DNA from: Planctomycetota bacterium
GTDB lineage: Bacteria > Planctomycetota > Planctomycetia > Gemmatales > Gemmataceae
Assembly: GCA_016195405.1 (NCBI GenBank)
Contig: JACPZP010000033.1
Span: forward strand, 34,598 to 98,597
Length of the DNA stretch: 64,000 bases
Reading direction: 5' to 3'
The position numbers were made by a program, and so were the translations under genes. Below the pieces are notes generated by a model. That model was given only the letters and a program-made list of their open reading frames with translations. It had not been told where the DNA came from and did no database searches. Of the stretch, positions 1 through 8,026 are shown piece by piece; position 1 is the first letter of the stretch; the number at the start of each line of letters is the position of its first letter.

Positions 1-2
1 GC

Positions 3-1997
3 CGCCTGAAGCAGAACAACGCGCTGCCTCCGCGCCCCCCCAATTCCGATTCCTCCCTTCCCTGTGGAAGCGAGAAAAAATTCCGGAGAACGTCGCTGCG
101 GGTCATCTATGAGGCCAGCGTCGAGATCCGCAGCGCTATTGTCTTTGGCACGGTAGTGGTGATTTTGGTGTTCCTGCCCTTGTTCGCATTATCGGGGGTC
201 GAAGGCCGCTTGTTCGCGCCCTTGGGCGTCGCCTACATCGTCTCCATCCTGGCCTCCTTGCTCGTGTCGCTGACGGTAACGCCCGTGCTGTCCTACTACT
301 TGCTGCCGCAGTCGAGGGCGACACACCGGGAGGGCGATGGCCCGTTGCTGCGCGTGTTGAAGTGGGGAGCGAGTCATCTCATCCGCTTGAGCATGGCCCG
401 GCCAGCCTCACTGCTGTTCTTGACCTGGGTCCTCGTCGGCTGCAGCATTTCGCAACTAACGCGCTTGGGGGCGGACTTTTTGCCGAAATTCGACGAGGGG
501 AGCATTCAGGTCAACGTCAACCTGCCGGCTGGGTCCTCGTTGGAAGCATCCAATCGTGCGTCGGCAAGTCTCGACGCCCATTTCCGGAAGATGCAGAAAT
601 CGACCAAGAACCCCAAAGGTGAAATCCTTCACTTCGTCCGCCGCACCGGCCGCGCCGAGTTGGACGAGCACGCCGCTCCGGTGAACTCCGGCGAGTACCT
701 GCTGAGCATGAACCCGGAGTGCGGCCGGGGCCGAGACGAAATTCTGGAGCAGCTGTTGCGGGATCTCCGAGAAGAGGTGCCCGGCGTCGACATCGAGACC
801 GAGCAGCCTCTCTCCCATCTGATCAGCCATATGCTCTCCGGGGTGAACGCTCAAATCGCCATCAAGGTGTTTGGCGACGATCTGGACACGTTGCGGCAAT
901 CGGCTGAGCACATCCGCACGGTTATCCAGACCGTACCCGGAGTGACGCCGCCCATTGTCGAGCCGATCCAGCTCAGCGACGAGCTGCACATCCGCCTGCG
1001 GGCTGACGATCTGGCCTACTATGGAGTCAGCCGGGCATACGTTGCCGGTTTCATTCAAACAGCCCTCCAAGGGGAGCCGGTCTCCCAAGTGTTGGACGGG
1101 CAGAGGAGGTTTGACCTCATCGTTCGGCTGGAGGATGCCTACCGCTCGAACTATCCTGAGCTTGGCCGCCTGCGGGTCGATCTGCCGCCGGACAAGGACG
1201 GTAAGCCGCGCGGCCAAGTCGAGCTGCGCGAGTTGGCGGACATTGGCTATGGCGTTGGTCCCAATGCGGTCAACCGCGAAAACGCCCGGCGGCGGATAGT
1301 CATCCGTTGCAACACCCAGGGCCGCGACCTCGCGAGCGTGGTGGCCGACATCCAGCAGCGCATCCAGGACGCTGTGGAATTGCCCGCCGGCTACTTCGTG
1401 GAGTACGGCGGCCAGTTCGAGAGTCAGCAGCGCGCGACCTTGCTGATTGCTGTCCTCGCCGTCGTTTCCCTCGTCGGCATGTTCGTGGTCCTGATGGTCC
1501 TGTTCCCGTCGGTGCGGATCGCCCTGCAGATCCTTAACGCCGTGCCCGCCGCGTTCATAGGCGGTGTACTTGCACTGGCGCTGACGCGCCAGTCGCTGAC
1601 AGTGGCCAGCCTGGTCGGCTTCATTTCGTTGGGAGGAATAGCGGTCCGCAACGGCATTTTGCTAGTCACCCACTACATCCACTTGATGAAGGAAGAGGGC
1701 GAGGGCTTCACCAAGCAGATGCTGCTACGCGGGAGCCTGGAACGGTTGGCGCCGGTCTTGATGACGGCGCTGACCGCTGGCATTGGACTGCTGCCGCTGG
1801 TCCTCGGCGGCCAGGAACCAGGGCGCGAGATCCTGTTTCCGGTAGCCACGGTCATCTTGGGAGGCTTGATCACATCGACCTTTTGCGAGTTCTTGATCCG
1901 CCCGGGAATGTTCTGGCGGTTCAGTGGCGGGGACGCCGAGAAGCTGGCCAAACCGGCGAATACCGAGGAGGAGAGTCTCGTTGACCGGCCCGCGTGA
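3..1997 (+). CDS. Heavy-metal RND efflux permease (CzcA/CusA family), C-terminal part
   Basis: This is the distal part of a proton-driven inner-membrane pump that exports metal cations through a CzcCBA/CusCBA-type complex. The frame is open from base 3 to the left edge without a stop, so the true start lies outside the window. The GTG at 156 sits inside a membrane helix and is not a start. Visible features are the GVEGRLFAPLGVAYI segment that follows TM5, a periplasmic domain with the RTGRAELDEHAAPVNSGEY block typical of the heavy-metal branch, the LSGVNAQIAIKVFGDDLD block, and TM10 with GIAVRNGILLVTHYIHLM. The RNG sequence there is characteristic of CzcA/CusA rather than of drug pumps. The C-terminal helices end in FRIRP-like residues and a short acidic tail. 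The metal specificity cannot be read because the TM4 motif is outside the window. The next gene on the same strand encodes a His-rich lipoprotein. Confidence 0.93.
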   Translation, partial: RLKQNNALPPRPPNSDSSLPCGSEKKFRRTSLRVIYEASVEIRSAIVFGTVVVILVFLPLFALSGVEGRLFAPLGVAYIVSILASLLVSLTVTPVLSYYLLPQSRATHREGDGPLLRVLKWGASHLIRLSMARPASLLFLTWVLVGCSISQLTRLGADFLPKFDEGSIQVNVNLPAGSSLEASNRASASLDAHFRKMQKSTKNPKGEILHFVRRTGRAELDEHAAPVNSGEYLLSMNPECGRGRDEILEQLLRDLREEVPGVDIETEQPLSHLISHMLSGVNAQIAIKVFGDDLDTLRQSAEHIRTVIQTVPGVTPPIVEPIQLSDELHIRLRADDLAYYGVSRAYVAGFIQTALQGEPVSQVLDGQRRFDLIVRLEDAYRSNYPELGRLRVDLPPDKDGKPRGQVELRELADIGYGVGPNAVNRENARRRIVIRCNTQGRDLASVVADIQQRIQDAVELPAGYFVEYGGQFESQQRATLLIAVLAVVSLVGMFVVLMVLFPSVRIALQILNAVPAAFIGGVLALALTRQSLTVASLVGFISLGGIAVRNGILLVTHYIHLMKEEGEGFTKQMLLRGSLERLAPVLMTALTAGIGLLPLVLGGQEPGREILFPVATVILGGLITSTFCEFLIRPGMFWRFSGGDAEKLAKPANTEEESLVDRPA

Positions 1998-2061
1998 GCC
2001 ATTGGAAATTAAATTAGCCTATGCGTCGAGTTCGTAGACTTTTTCAAGAAAGGATGATCGC

Positions 2062-2565
2062 ATGCGCAAGTTACACGCTTTCGGGATTGGAGTGCTGGTG
2101 CTCGCCTTTTGTGTCCATACGGGCTGCAGCAACCGCCCCCAAAAATCGTCCCAGGGAGGCGACAAGGGCGCGACCAAGAATGGTAAGGACGAGCCCCACG
2201 AACACGGCGACGGGCCGCACGGCGGAACCCTGGCCGACTGGGGCGGAGGCAAGTATCACGTCGAGTTCTGCATGGATCACGGCAAGAAGCAGGCAACGGT
2301 TTACATCTTTGACAACAACGTGAAGAAGCCGGTTCCCATCAAGGCTGACAAACTCCTGCTGAGCATCAAAAAACCCTCGTTTCAGTTGGAACTGAAGCCG
2401 ATGCCTCAGGAGGGCGACCCGAAGGGATCGGCGTCCCGTTTCGTGGGGACCCACGATAACTTCGCCACGGAACAGGAGTTCGCCGGAACGATAAGCGGCC
2501 AAGTGGACGGCACTCCGTATGTCGGCGACTTCGAGGAGAAACCGGAAACTCCGAAGAAGAAATGA
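2062..2565 (+). CDS. His-rich lipoprotein downstream of metal RND pump
   Basis: A 167-residue predicted lipoprotein with a hydrophobic signal segment (residues 8-18) and the lipobox HTGC, whose Cys is near residue 22. After the lipidation site comes a low-complexity Gly/Lys/His stretch with five His (DEPHEHGDGPHGG), then a compact domain (about residues 60-160) with alternating hydrophobic strands. I do not recognise a named domain. Its position 64 bp after a CzcA/CusA-type pump and its His-rich linker suggest periplasmic metal binding or sensing; that role is inference. The ATG at 2062 is preceded by an AAAGGATGATCGC stretch carrying a weak Shine-Dalgarno. The same shape (lipobox, HxHGxGPHGG linker, beta domain) is common beside metal-efflux genes in planctomycetes. 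Confidence 0.8.
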   Translation: MRKLHAFGIGVLVLAFCVHTGCSNRPQKSSQGGDKGATKNGKDEPHEHGDGPHGGTLADWGGGKYHVEFCMDHGKKQATVYIFDNNVKKPVPIKADKLLLSIKKPSFQLELKPMPQEGDPKGSASRFVGTHDNFATEQEFAGTISGQVDGTPYVGDFEEKPETPKKK

Positions 2566-2968
2566 GGCCAATGTAGGGAAAAACTTAGACAGTCATCCTT
2601 TTGATCGCAAGTCCCCTTGCTTCCTGGCAAAATGCCCGCGCGGCCCGAGCCTCCGTTGGCGATCTTTGCTATCACGTCCTAAACTGCGACAATAACCGGG
2701 CTGAGTTTTCCACTGGGAAGGGGACCACGAGGCGTTTATCAAAACCTTCCCAAAAGTCTGTGCCTAGGTCCCCTTGCGTCCGTTGGCGCATCCAGCCGAC
2801 ACTGGCGCACCGATTTATTTCAACGGAAGATCAGATTTACCTTCTGCAAGTGTCAACTTCGGGACGACTTCGGGGTCGCCGATAAGAAACTCCGTTGCAT
2901 TGGTCAAGCAAACGCGCTATAGAAGCGCGCCAATTCTCGACCAATTGCCCGCCTAAGGAGTCGGAATC
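2566..2968. other. Intergenic stretch with no recognised gene
   Basis: About 400 bases without a convincing coding frame. The short open frames here have no family resemblance and no ribosome binding site. I see no strong hairpin with a T-tract after the lipoprotein gene. The last 15 bases carry the AAGGAG site of the small lipoprotein gene that follows. Confidence 0.5.
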
Positions 2969-3118
2969 ATGGGCCGTCTTTGCGTGCTCCTCTGCGCCCT
3001 GCTGTTCTGTCAGGGTTGTGCTGCGGAAGGCAACGCGGGCAAGTGGGACGAATTCTGGCGTGATCTGCGCGGTGACAACATGAAAATGCGGAACGACTTC
3101 TCGGCGGAACTGAAGTAA
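2969..3118 (+). CDS. 49-residue lipoprotein
   Basis: A very short gene starting at ATG 2969, with a good AAGGAG Shine-Dalgarno at 2955-2960, and ending at TAA 3116-3118. The product begins MGRLCVLLCALLFCQGC, a compact lipoprotein signal with the Cys of the lipobox at residue 17. The mature part is only about 33 residues: a Gly/Ala linker, then a hydrophilic, probably helical segment KWDEFWRDLRGDNMKMRNDF rich in Trp, Asp and Arg. From memory, small lipoproteins with an FWxDLRGDNMxMR motif recur in planctomycetes, but the function is unknown. It would be missed by any length cut-off above 50 residues. The next gene converges from the other strand. Confidence 0.75.
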   Translation: MGRLCVLLCALLFCQGCAAEGNAGKWDEFWRDLRGDNMKMRNDFSAELK

Positions 3119-3193
3119 GTGGGCAGAAGTCTAGCCCGCATTATTCACCGCGGAGATCGCTGAGGACGCAGAGAAGAACAGGCCCGGATCGGG

Positions 3194-4534
3194 CTAGCCG
3201 TGTCGCACACCTACCAGTGCCTTCATTTCTCCCGCCAGAAACAGCGAGCCGCTCACGCAGATCAGGTCGTCGGCGCCTGCGAGGTCGTTGGCTTGCGACC
3301 AGGCTTGGGCGGGGCTCGTGCAGAGGATGGCTCGCTCCCGATCCTCGGCCGGCATCATGTCGACTAGCTCGCTTGGCGGCACGGCACGGGGGTTGACGGT
3401 GTAGGGCGTGAAGAGAATTCGCTCGAACTTTGGGGCCAGGAGCCGCAACATGCCGATCAGGTCTTTGTCGCGGCTGCCGGCGAAAATTAAGAAGCTTCGT
3501 CCACCGGGTCGCAGCGGGAAGGACGTATCCAGCGCCTGAACGAGCGCCTGAACGGAGGCGACGTTGTGGGCGCAGTCGAGCACTACCAGCGGGTGGCGGC
3601 CAATGATTTCGAGTCTGGCGGGCCACTTGACGGATGCCAAACCTTGGGCGACGGCGCTCATGGGAATGGAAACGCCCTGCGCGCGCAGCGATTCGACAGC
3701 GGCGATTGCCAGCGCTGCGTTGGCGGCTTGGTGCTCGCCGATTAAGCCGAGGTCCAACCAGGGCCAGACGCCGCGCCAGGTCGTCGCCTGCACGCGCGTC
3801 GGCACGTCGGCGCCTTCACCGATGCGGGCGGGGTCGTGGCGGTAGCTGAAGTCGGCGTCGATTTGCCGCAAAGGCGCGTCACGTTCCCGGCAAATGCGCA
3901 CGATGACCTCAAGCGCTTCCGAGGCGCGGGCGCCGCTCAGCGCCGGCCGGCCAGGCTTGACGATGCCGGATTTTTCGTTGGCAATGCTGGCCAGCGTGTT
4001 GCCAAGCTGACGGGTGTGATCGAAGCTGATGCTGGTGATGATCGATAGGAGCGGCCGGCAGACGTTGGTCGAGTCGAAGCGCCCGCCTAGTCCCACTTCC
4101 ATCACCGCGAACTCCACGCGGCGGCGGGAGAAGTGCAAGAACCCCAAGGCGGTGGCGATCTCGAAGAACGTCAAATCGTGGTTCAGGTTGCCGCGCTCGA
4201 CCACGTCGCGGATGTCGGCCATCAAGCGGCCAAGCTCCTCAGGACCGATTGGCTGGGCGTCGACCTGAATGCGTTCTTCGACGCGCACCAGGTGCGGCGA
4301 CGTGAACAGCCCCGTGCGAAATCCCGCGCAGCCCAGAACGGCGGCGAGCATGGCCGAGGTCGATCCCTTGCCTTTGGTGCCCGCGACGTGAACGATGCGC
4401 AGGCGCTCGTGCGGATCGCCGAGAAGCCTCATCAAGGTGCGCATGCGGTCGAGGCTCAGGTCGCTCGGTCGTGGCGTTTTGACTTCGTAGTTGACGCGGC
4501 CAAACCAGAATTGCATGGCCTGTTCATAGGTCAT
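3194..4534 (-). CDS. folC: Bifunctional folylpolyglutamate synthase/dihydrofolate synthase
   Basis: Cytoplasmic ATP-dependent Mur-ligase-family enzyme that adds glutamate to dihydropteroate and to folates, completing and retaining the folate cofactor. At 446 residues the length is normal for FolC. The P-loop AGTKGKGST lies at residues 51-59. It is followed by the conserved GLFTSPHLVRVEERIQVD block, the central FFEIATALGFLHF segment, the VGLGGRFDSTN motif and the SISFDHTRQLGNTLASIANEKSG-type region that holds the catalytic lysine (written here only in part). A DCAHN motif lies in the C-terminal domain. The start MTYEQAMQFWFGRVNYE matches the usual FolC N-terminus. Upstream on the same strand lies a secreted protein gene, 65 bp away. 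Confidence 0.96.
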   Translation of the reverse strand: MTYEQAMQFWFGRVNYEVKTPRPSDLSLDRMRTLMRLLGDPHERLRIVHVAGTKGKGSTSAMLAAVLGCAGFRTGLFTSPHLVRVEERIQVDAQPIGPEELGRLMADIRDVVERGNLNHDLTFFEIATALGFLHFSRRRVEFAVMEVGLGGRFDSTNVCRPLLSIITSISFDHTRQLGNTLASIANEKSGIVKPGRPALSGARASEALEVIVRICRERDAPLRQIDADFSYRHDPARIGEGADVPTRVQATTWRGVWPWLDLGLIGEHQAANAALAIAAVESLRAQGVSIPMSAVAQGLASVKWPARLEIIGRHPLVVLDCAHNVASVQALVQALDTSFPLRPGGRSFLIFAGSRDKDLIGMLRLLAPKFERILFTPYTVNPRAVPPSELVDMMPAEDRERAILCTSPAQAWSQANDLAGADDLICVSGSLFLAGEMKALVGVRHG

Positions 4535-4559
4535 CGCATCCCCGGGATTTTGGATTCAT

Positions 4560-4579
4560 CCGAACTTGTACAAGTTCGG
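4560..4579. promoter_or_regulatory. Perfect 20-bp palindrome upstream of folC
   Basis: CCGAACTTGTACAAGTTCGG reads identically on both strands. It lies between the end of the secreted-protein gene (4599) and the folC start (4534), 26 bp upstream of the start codon. A perfect palindrome with no spacer fits a dimeric repressor operator, or a small dispersed repeat of the kind seen elsewhere in the window. No T-tract follows, so it is unlikely to be an intrinsic terminator. Confidence 0.35.
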
Positions 4580-4598
4580 CTACGATCGACGTGGCCGG

Positions 4599-5159
4599 TC
4601 ATTTGCGGATGATCACTTCGTGAAAGGCTTCGTCCATGGGGACTTGTTCGCTGGAAGCTTCGCTTTGATCGACTTGCCAGACAAAGGCCCGCGCCAGCTC
4701 GAGCGTGACGGCGCGGTCGCGCGGCAGCGTGCGCGGTTGGCCGTCGATCTTAAGAGTGACGTCGCGGCCGGTCAGGTTCCAGAAGCCGACCTTGCACTTG
4801 GCACCTGCCGGAGTCGCCGGGCCGGCGGCGACCGAGGAGCGGGATTCAATGATCGTTGGACCTTTGCCCGGGGCCGAGCCCAGCGGCGGCTCCTTGGTTT
4901 GAGCTGAGGGCACACCGGATGGCGGCGCCGCGGAGGGAGCGGCGTAGGGTTGTGCCTGCGGCATCAGCGGAATGACCCGGGGCGAAGTTGGAGCACAAAT
5001 CCAGACGACCGGGACCGGCTGAATCACCACTGGGCAGTAGACCACGGTCGTCGTGCCGCGTGCGGAGGACCACCAGCGGCCTCCGAAGGCCCGGGCCGAC
5101 GCCGGCGAAAGAAGCGTTATCGCGCAGATCAACGCCAAGATTAGGATTCGTTTCGCCAT
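4599..5159 (-). CDS. Secreted protein of unknown function
   Basis: A 186-residue protein with a clear Sec signal peptide (MAKRILILALICAITLLSPASARA, cleavage probably after residue 24). Next comes a Trp/Ser-rich start, a Pro/Ala/Ser/Gly-rich linker (about residues 55-115), and a C-terminal domain of about 65 residues that begins near CKVGFWNLTGRDVTLKIDG. The C-terminal domain alternates short beta-like stretches and carries DGQPRTLPRDRAVTLEL. The overall shape is a signal peptide, a disordered proline-rich linker and a small beta domain, and I know of no characterised function for it. It is followed at 65 bp by folC on the same strand, but the perfect palindrome between them argues against simple co-transcription. 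Confidence 0.7.
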   Translation of the reverse strand: MAKRILILALICAITLLSPASARAFGGRWWSSARGTTTVVYCPVVIQPVPVVWICAPTSPRVIPLMPQAQPYAAPSAAPPSGVPSAQTKEPPLGSAPGKGPTIIESRSSVAAGPATPAGAKCKVGFWNLTGRDVTLKIDGQPRTLPRDRAVTLELARAFVWQVDQSEASSEQVPMDEAFHEVIIRK

Positions 5160-5252
5160 GGGTGCATCCTCCCGCAGTCCGGCGAGCCTAGCCGGACCTG
5201 GCCCAAAGGTCCCGCTCGGCTCGCGGGACCTACTTTGCTCGTCAGTCTCTTT

Positions 5253-7058
5253 CTAACGGGAGGAGAGGTGCTCGCCTAGGATGCGCTTGATTTCCTGAAC
5301 GGCGAAGGGGTGGGTGTGGACGCTGGTGTGGCCGGCCTCGACGAACAATTCGCTGGCGACGCCCTCGACATGCGCGCTGGAAACCGCCACCACGCCGTCA
5401 CCCGGCTCCAGGATCGGGAAGATTCGGCCGCGGCCAATGATCGAGTGCAGTTTGACGCCGCGATTCCATTCGGTTTCGGCAAGCGCTTTCAGGATCGCGC
5501 TGCCGCTGGCCAGATCGTCGAGGCTCGTGGGCAGCACGCCGCTTACGCGCGGGTTGAAGGCGCCGGGGTTGTCCTTGAGCAGCTGCCGCAGGGACGCTTC
5601 CAAAGACTGGGGTCTCTCGACCAGCCGCGAGCCGAGCCGCCCTAGAAAATTGTGCGCCAGGCATGAGCCGCGGTGAGGCGTGGCGATGAACACCACGCGC
5701 TTGATGAACGGCTGCGGCTCGAAGAAGAAGTTTTCCAGGAGCATGACTTTGGTCTCGGCGGACGCGTTCAGGTCGAGCACGGGCCGATTGCCGAAGAGGT
5801 CCCAGAATTTGCTGCCGCTGTTGGTGATCTGCATGCGTGCGAGCAGGCCGCCCATGCTGTGGCCCACGAGAACCATGTCGCGCATGGCGGGATCGCGGCC
5901 CTCGGGATCGAGGTTCGCGACCAGTTCTCGCAAATTCCTGCGAAGCCGGCCGGCGCTGAGCAGGAACGGGTTGCCGGATCCATAGAAGAACAGGCCGAAC
6001 TGGAAGCGTTCGTTGATGGCCGGGTCGGCGCGCAACTCGTTCAGCACTTCGTCCCAGGTATGGGGGTCGGACAGAAGCCCGTGAGCGAAGATGACGGGAA
6101 TCTTGCCCGGCTGATAAGGCTCGAGCAGAAACAGGCCGGTCATGTCGTCGGCCAATTCGGGTTGGCGAAAGCCAAGGTAGTCGAGCCGCAAACGTTGCGC
6201 TTGATGGAGACAGACGACCAGAGGCGCCGACAGGTCAGCGGCCAAGGGGACGAGCCGACCTTCGGCGCGCACCTTCTCGATCCGGAAGGGATCATGAAAG
6301 ACGAGTCGCGCGTTTATTCCCGCGCCGGGTAGTCCATGCGCCGCGGCAAGGTCGGGATACAAGAACGCGCTGACTGCGAACGGGTGCCGGGGCGAGCAGT
6401 AGCGATCCTTAACCTCGCCGTCGTGGCGCTTGTGCCGTCGAGCTACAAGGGGAACGCCAAAACCGTCGCGGCGGTGACGGATCGCGATGGCTTCGGTTTG
6501 GTAGTCGCCAATAAGCTGGAGGTCGTCAAAGTCGTCCGCCTGCCAGGCGGTCAATTGGTGCTCGATGGGAATGATTACGCGACCGGAGGGCGTTTCGATT
6601 CGCAGTTCCTTCTTGGGATCGAGGCGGCCGTACTTGGCACCGTTTTGAATGCAGCGAGCGAGAGCGGAATTGTAGAGTTGGCGAAGCCGGGGACGCGTTT
6701 GAGCAGGATTCACATCCTGAAACGCGGCGGCGAATGCGTAAACAGCCGCGTAGTAGAAAAGGTCCACGGACCCGGCGTGATGCTGCTTTTCTGGGTGCTT
6801 TTCCGCAAGATCGCCGGCCGCGTAATAGATTTCCGCAAGTTGGGCCGCGTCTGACGGAAGTGCCTTTTCCCCTTTTGCAACGACCTGAAGAAGCCGCTCG
6901 TTGTCCAGGTCTCGTTGCAATTCGAGGGGAACCATCACCCCCTTGAATGCGTCAGGGACCGCGAACATGGGGGCAGGCCAGCGCTCGGTCGTCTGGCATC
7001 CCACCAAAACACCGAAGCACAGAAGCCCAATCGCCGTTTTCCACGCAAATTGCCGCAC
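5253..7058 (-). CDS. Lipoprotein alpha/beta hydrolase (lipase/esterase, PGAP1-like)
   Basis: A 601-residue protein with a lipoprotein signal (MRQFAWKTAIGLLCFGVLVGC, lipobox LVGC), so it is probably anchored in a membrane facing the periplasm. Residues 30-300 form an N-terminal region without a recognised family. The C-terminal half is an alpha/beta hydrolase. PVIFAHGLLSDPHTW gives the oxyanion-hole HG region, and LVGHSMGGLLARMQ carries the nucleophile Ser at residue 401 within GHSMGG. VVFIATPHRGS follows, and the catalytic Asp and His probably lie in PILEPGDGVVAVSSAH and AGHTSVHTHPF. The GHSMGG and ATPHRGS pattern matches lipases and PGAP1-like esterases. The substrate cannot be told. Transcription is divergent from the small secreted protein gene at 7307. 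Confidence 0.85.
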   Translation of the reverse strand: MRQFAWKTAIGLLCFGVLVGCQTTERWPAPMFAVPDAFKGVMVPLELQRDLDNERLLQVVAKGEKALPSDAAQLAEIYYAAGDLAEKHPEKQHHAGSVDLFYYAAVYAFAAAFQDVNPAQTRPRLRQLYNSALARCIQNGAKYGRLDPKKELRIETPSGRVIIPIEHQLTAWQADDFDDLQLIGDYQTEAIAIRHRRDGFGVPLVARRHKRHDGEVKDRYCSPRHPFAVSAFLYPDLAAAHGLPGAGINARLVFHDPFRIEKVRAEGRLVPLAADLSAPLVVCLHQAQRLRLDYLGFRQPELADDMTGLFLLEPYQPGKIPVIFAHGLLSDPHTWDEVLNELRADPAINERFQFGLFFYGSGNPFLLSAGRLRRNLRELVANLDPEGRDPAMRDMVLVGHSMGGLLARMQITNSGSKFWDLFGNRPVLDLNASAETKVMLLENFFFEPQPFIKRVVFIATPHRGSCLAHNFLGRLGSRLVERPQSLEASLRQLLKDNPGAFNPRVSGVLPTSLDDLASGSAILKALAETEWNRGVKLHSIIGRGRIFPILEPGDGVVAVSSAHVEGVASELFVEAGHTSVHTHPFAVQEIKRILGEHLSSR

Positions 7059-7306
7059 TCTTCAAGTCCTTCCGTGCCAATGGCCGAACACACTTGCGAA
7101 CGATACCAGGGAAGCAAACGCGGTCAACCCCTGGCATGCGCTTCCAAAAGTTAACTTGAGGCGACGTGGCAATCTGAGAAGAATTTAACGATTAGTAAAA
7201 TTTTGTTGCCTTTCAATAATCTCGCTGCTAGAACATGGCCTTTCGGTATAGTCCGGTTCATTACCTGGATTTTTGTTCAGAGGTGATTCTCACAGGAGGA
7301 CTTTGA

Positions 7307-7807
7307 ATGCACACCTCAGCAATCGCCATCGCCCTGGCAGGTTTTCTGGCCACACACGCGCCGATGACCTCCTCACCAGAGCCCGAATGGTGGAGAGACT
7401 ACTCGGCGGCCCAAGAGAAAGGGAGGCAGGAGAAGAAGCCCTTGGCTGTGTTCGTGGGATCGGGCAGTGGAGGCTATGAAAGCGTCAGCAGGGAAGGGAG
7501 GTTCAGCGATCTCGTCAAGACTACGCTCGCCCATAAATACGTTTGTGTTTATCTCGACGGCAGCGTGAACTCAACCCAAGAAATGATTCAAGCGTTGTAC
7601 ATTGACAGCACCGGCCTGGTCATCAGCGATCGCTCGGGCAGGTACCAAGCTTTCCACCACAACGGTCAACTCGAGCAATCGGACCTAGCCAAGCGCCTCG
7701 CCGATTATGCCAGCGTCGACGCTCCCATTCGCTCCACGGTCACTAACACGCCGTCACGGGCGAGCTACTACCAGTCGGAAGCTCCCACCTTTGCACGCAA
7801 TTGCTGA
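7307..7807 (+). CDS. Small secreted protein, possibly thioredoxin-fold
   Basis: A 166-residue protein with a signal peptide (MHTSAIAIALAGFLATHAPM). The ATG at 7307 has an excellent AGGAGG ribosome binding site at 7294-7299. The mature part begins EPEWWRDYSAAQEKGRQEKKPLAVFV, which has the look of the first helix and first strand of thioredoxin-like planctomycete proteins that start with WxxDYxxA and then KPLaVF. No CxxC motif is present, so a redox role is not supported. The sequence ends in ARNC with a lone terminal Cys. The AT-rich stretch at about 7180-7215, unusual for this GC-rich window, may hold the promoter. A terminator-like hairpin series follows the gene. Confidence 0.75.
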   Translation: MHTSAIAIALAGFLATHAPMTSSPEPEWWRDYSAAQEKGRQEKKPLAVFVGSGSGGYESVSREGRFSDLVKTTLAHKYVCVYLDGSVNSTQEMIQALYIDSTGLVISDRSGRYQAFHHNGQLEQSDLAKRLADYASVDAPIRSTVTNTPSRASYYQSEAPTFARNC

Positions 7808-7822
7808 CGGTAGACATTTCGT

Positions 7823-7953
7823 TGCGTTTCCACATAGGGGTAGCGCCGACTTGACGGCGCTGTTTCACGGCTAGGAAACGCAGGGGCGCCGGTTCGGCGC
7901 CTTTCCGCTAGAGGGAGCCGAGGTCTTAACGGAGGACCTAGGCTCCCTCTTTC
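7823..7953 (+). ncRNA. Candidate structured 3' UTR or small RNA with three stems
   Basis: The 147-bp gap after the small secreted protein gene holds a run of stems. An outer stem pairs TGCGTTTCC (7823-7831) with GGAAACGCA (7874-7882) and encloses a hairpin of AGCGCCG (7842-7848) with CGGCGCT (7855-7861). A second hairpin pairs GGCGCCG (7885-7891) with CGGCGCC (7895-7901). The third, longest stem lies at 7911-7949 and ends in a T-rich stretch. All pairings are exact except one mismatch in the last. This could be a processed 3' UTR or an independent small RNA; the sequence alone does not decide. Confidence 0.4.
7911..7953 (+). terminator. Rho-independent terminator
   Basis: Stem arms GAGGGAGCCGAGGTC (7911-7925) and GACCTAGGCTCCCTC (7935-7949) pair over 15 bp with one mismatch around a 9-base loop. 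The right arm is followed by TTTC. It ends the transcript of the small secreted protein gene or of the candidate structured RNA. Confidence 0.75.
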
Positions 7954-8026
7954 ATTGGCGTTTCGGTGTTCCGTATCCCATATTTCCCAGGGATCAGATT
8001 CTGCCTATCTTAGTGAACAAAAAGCC

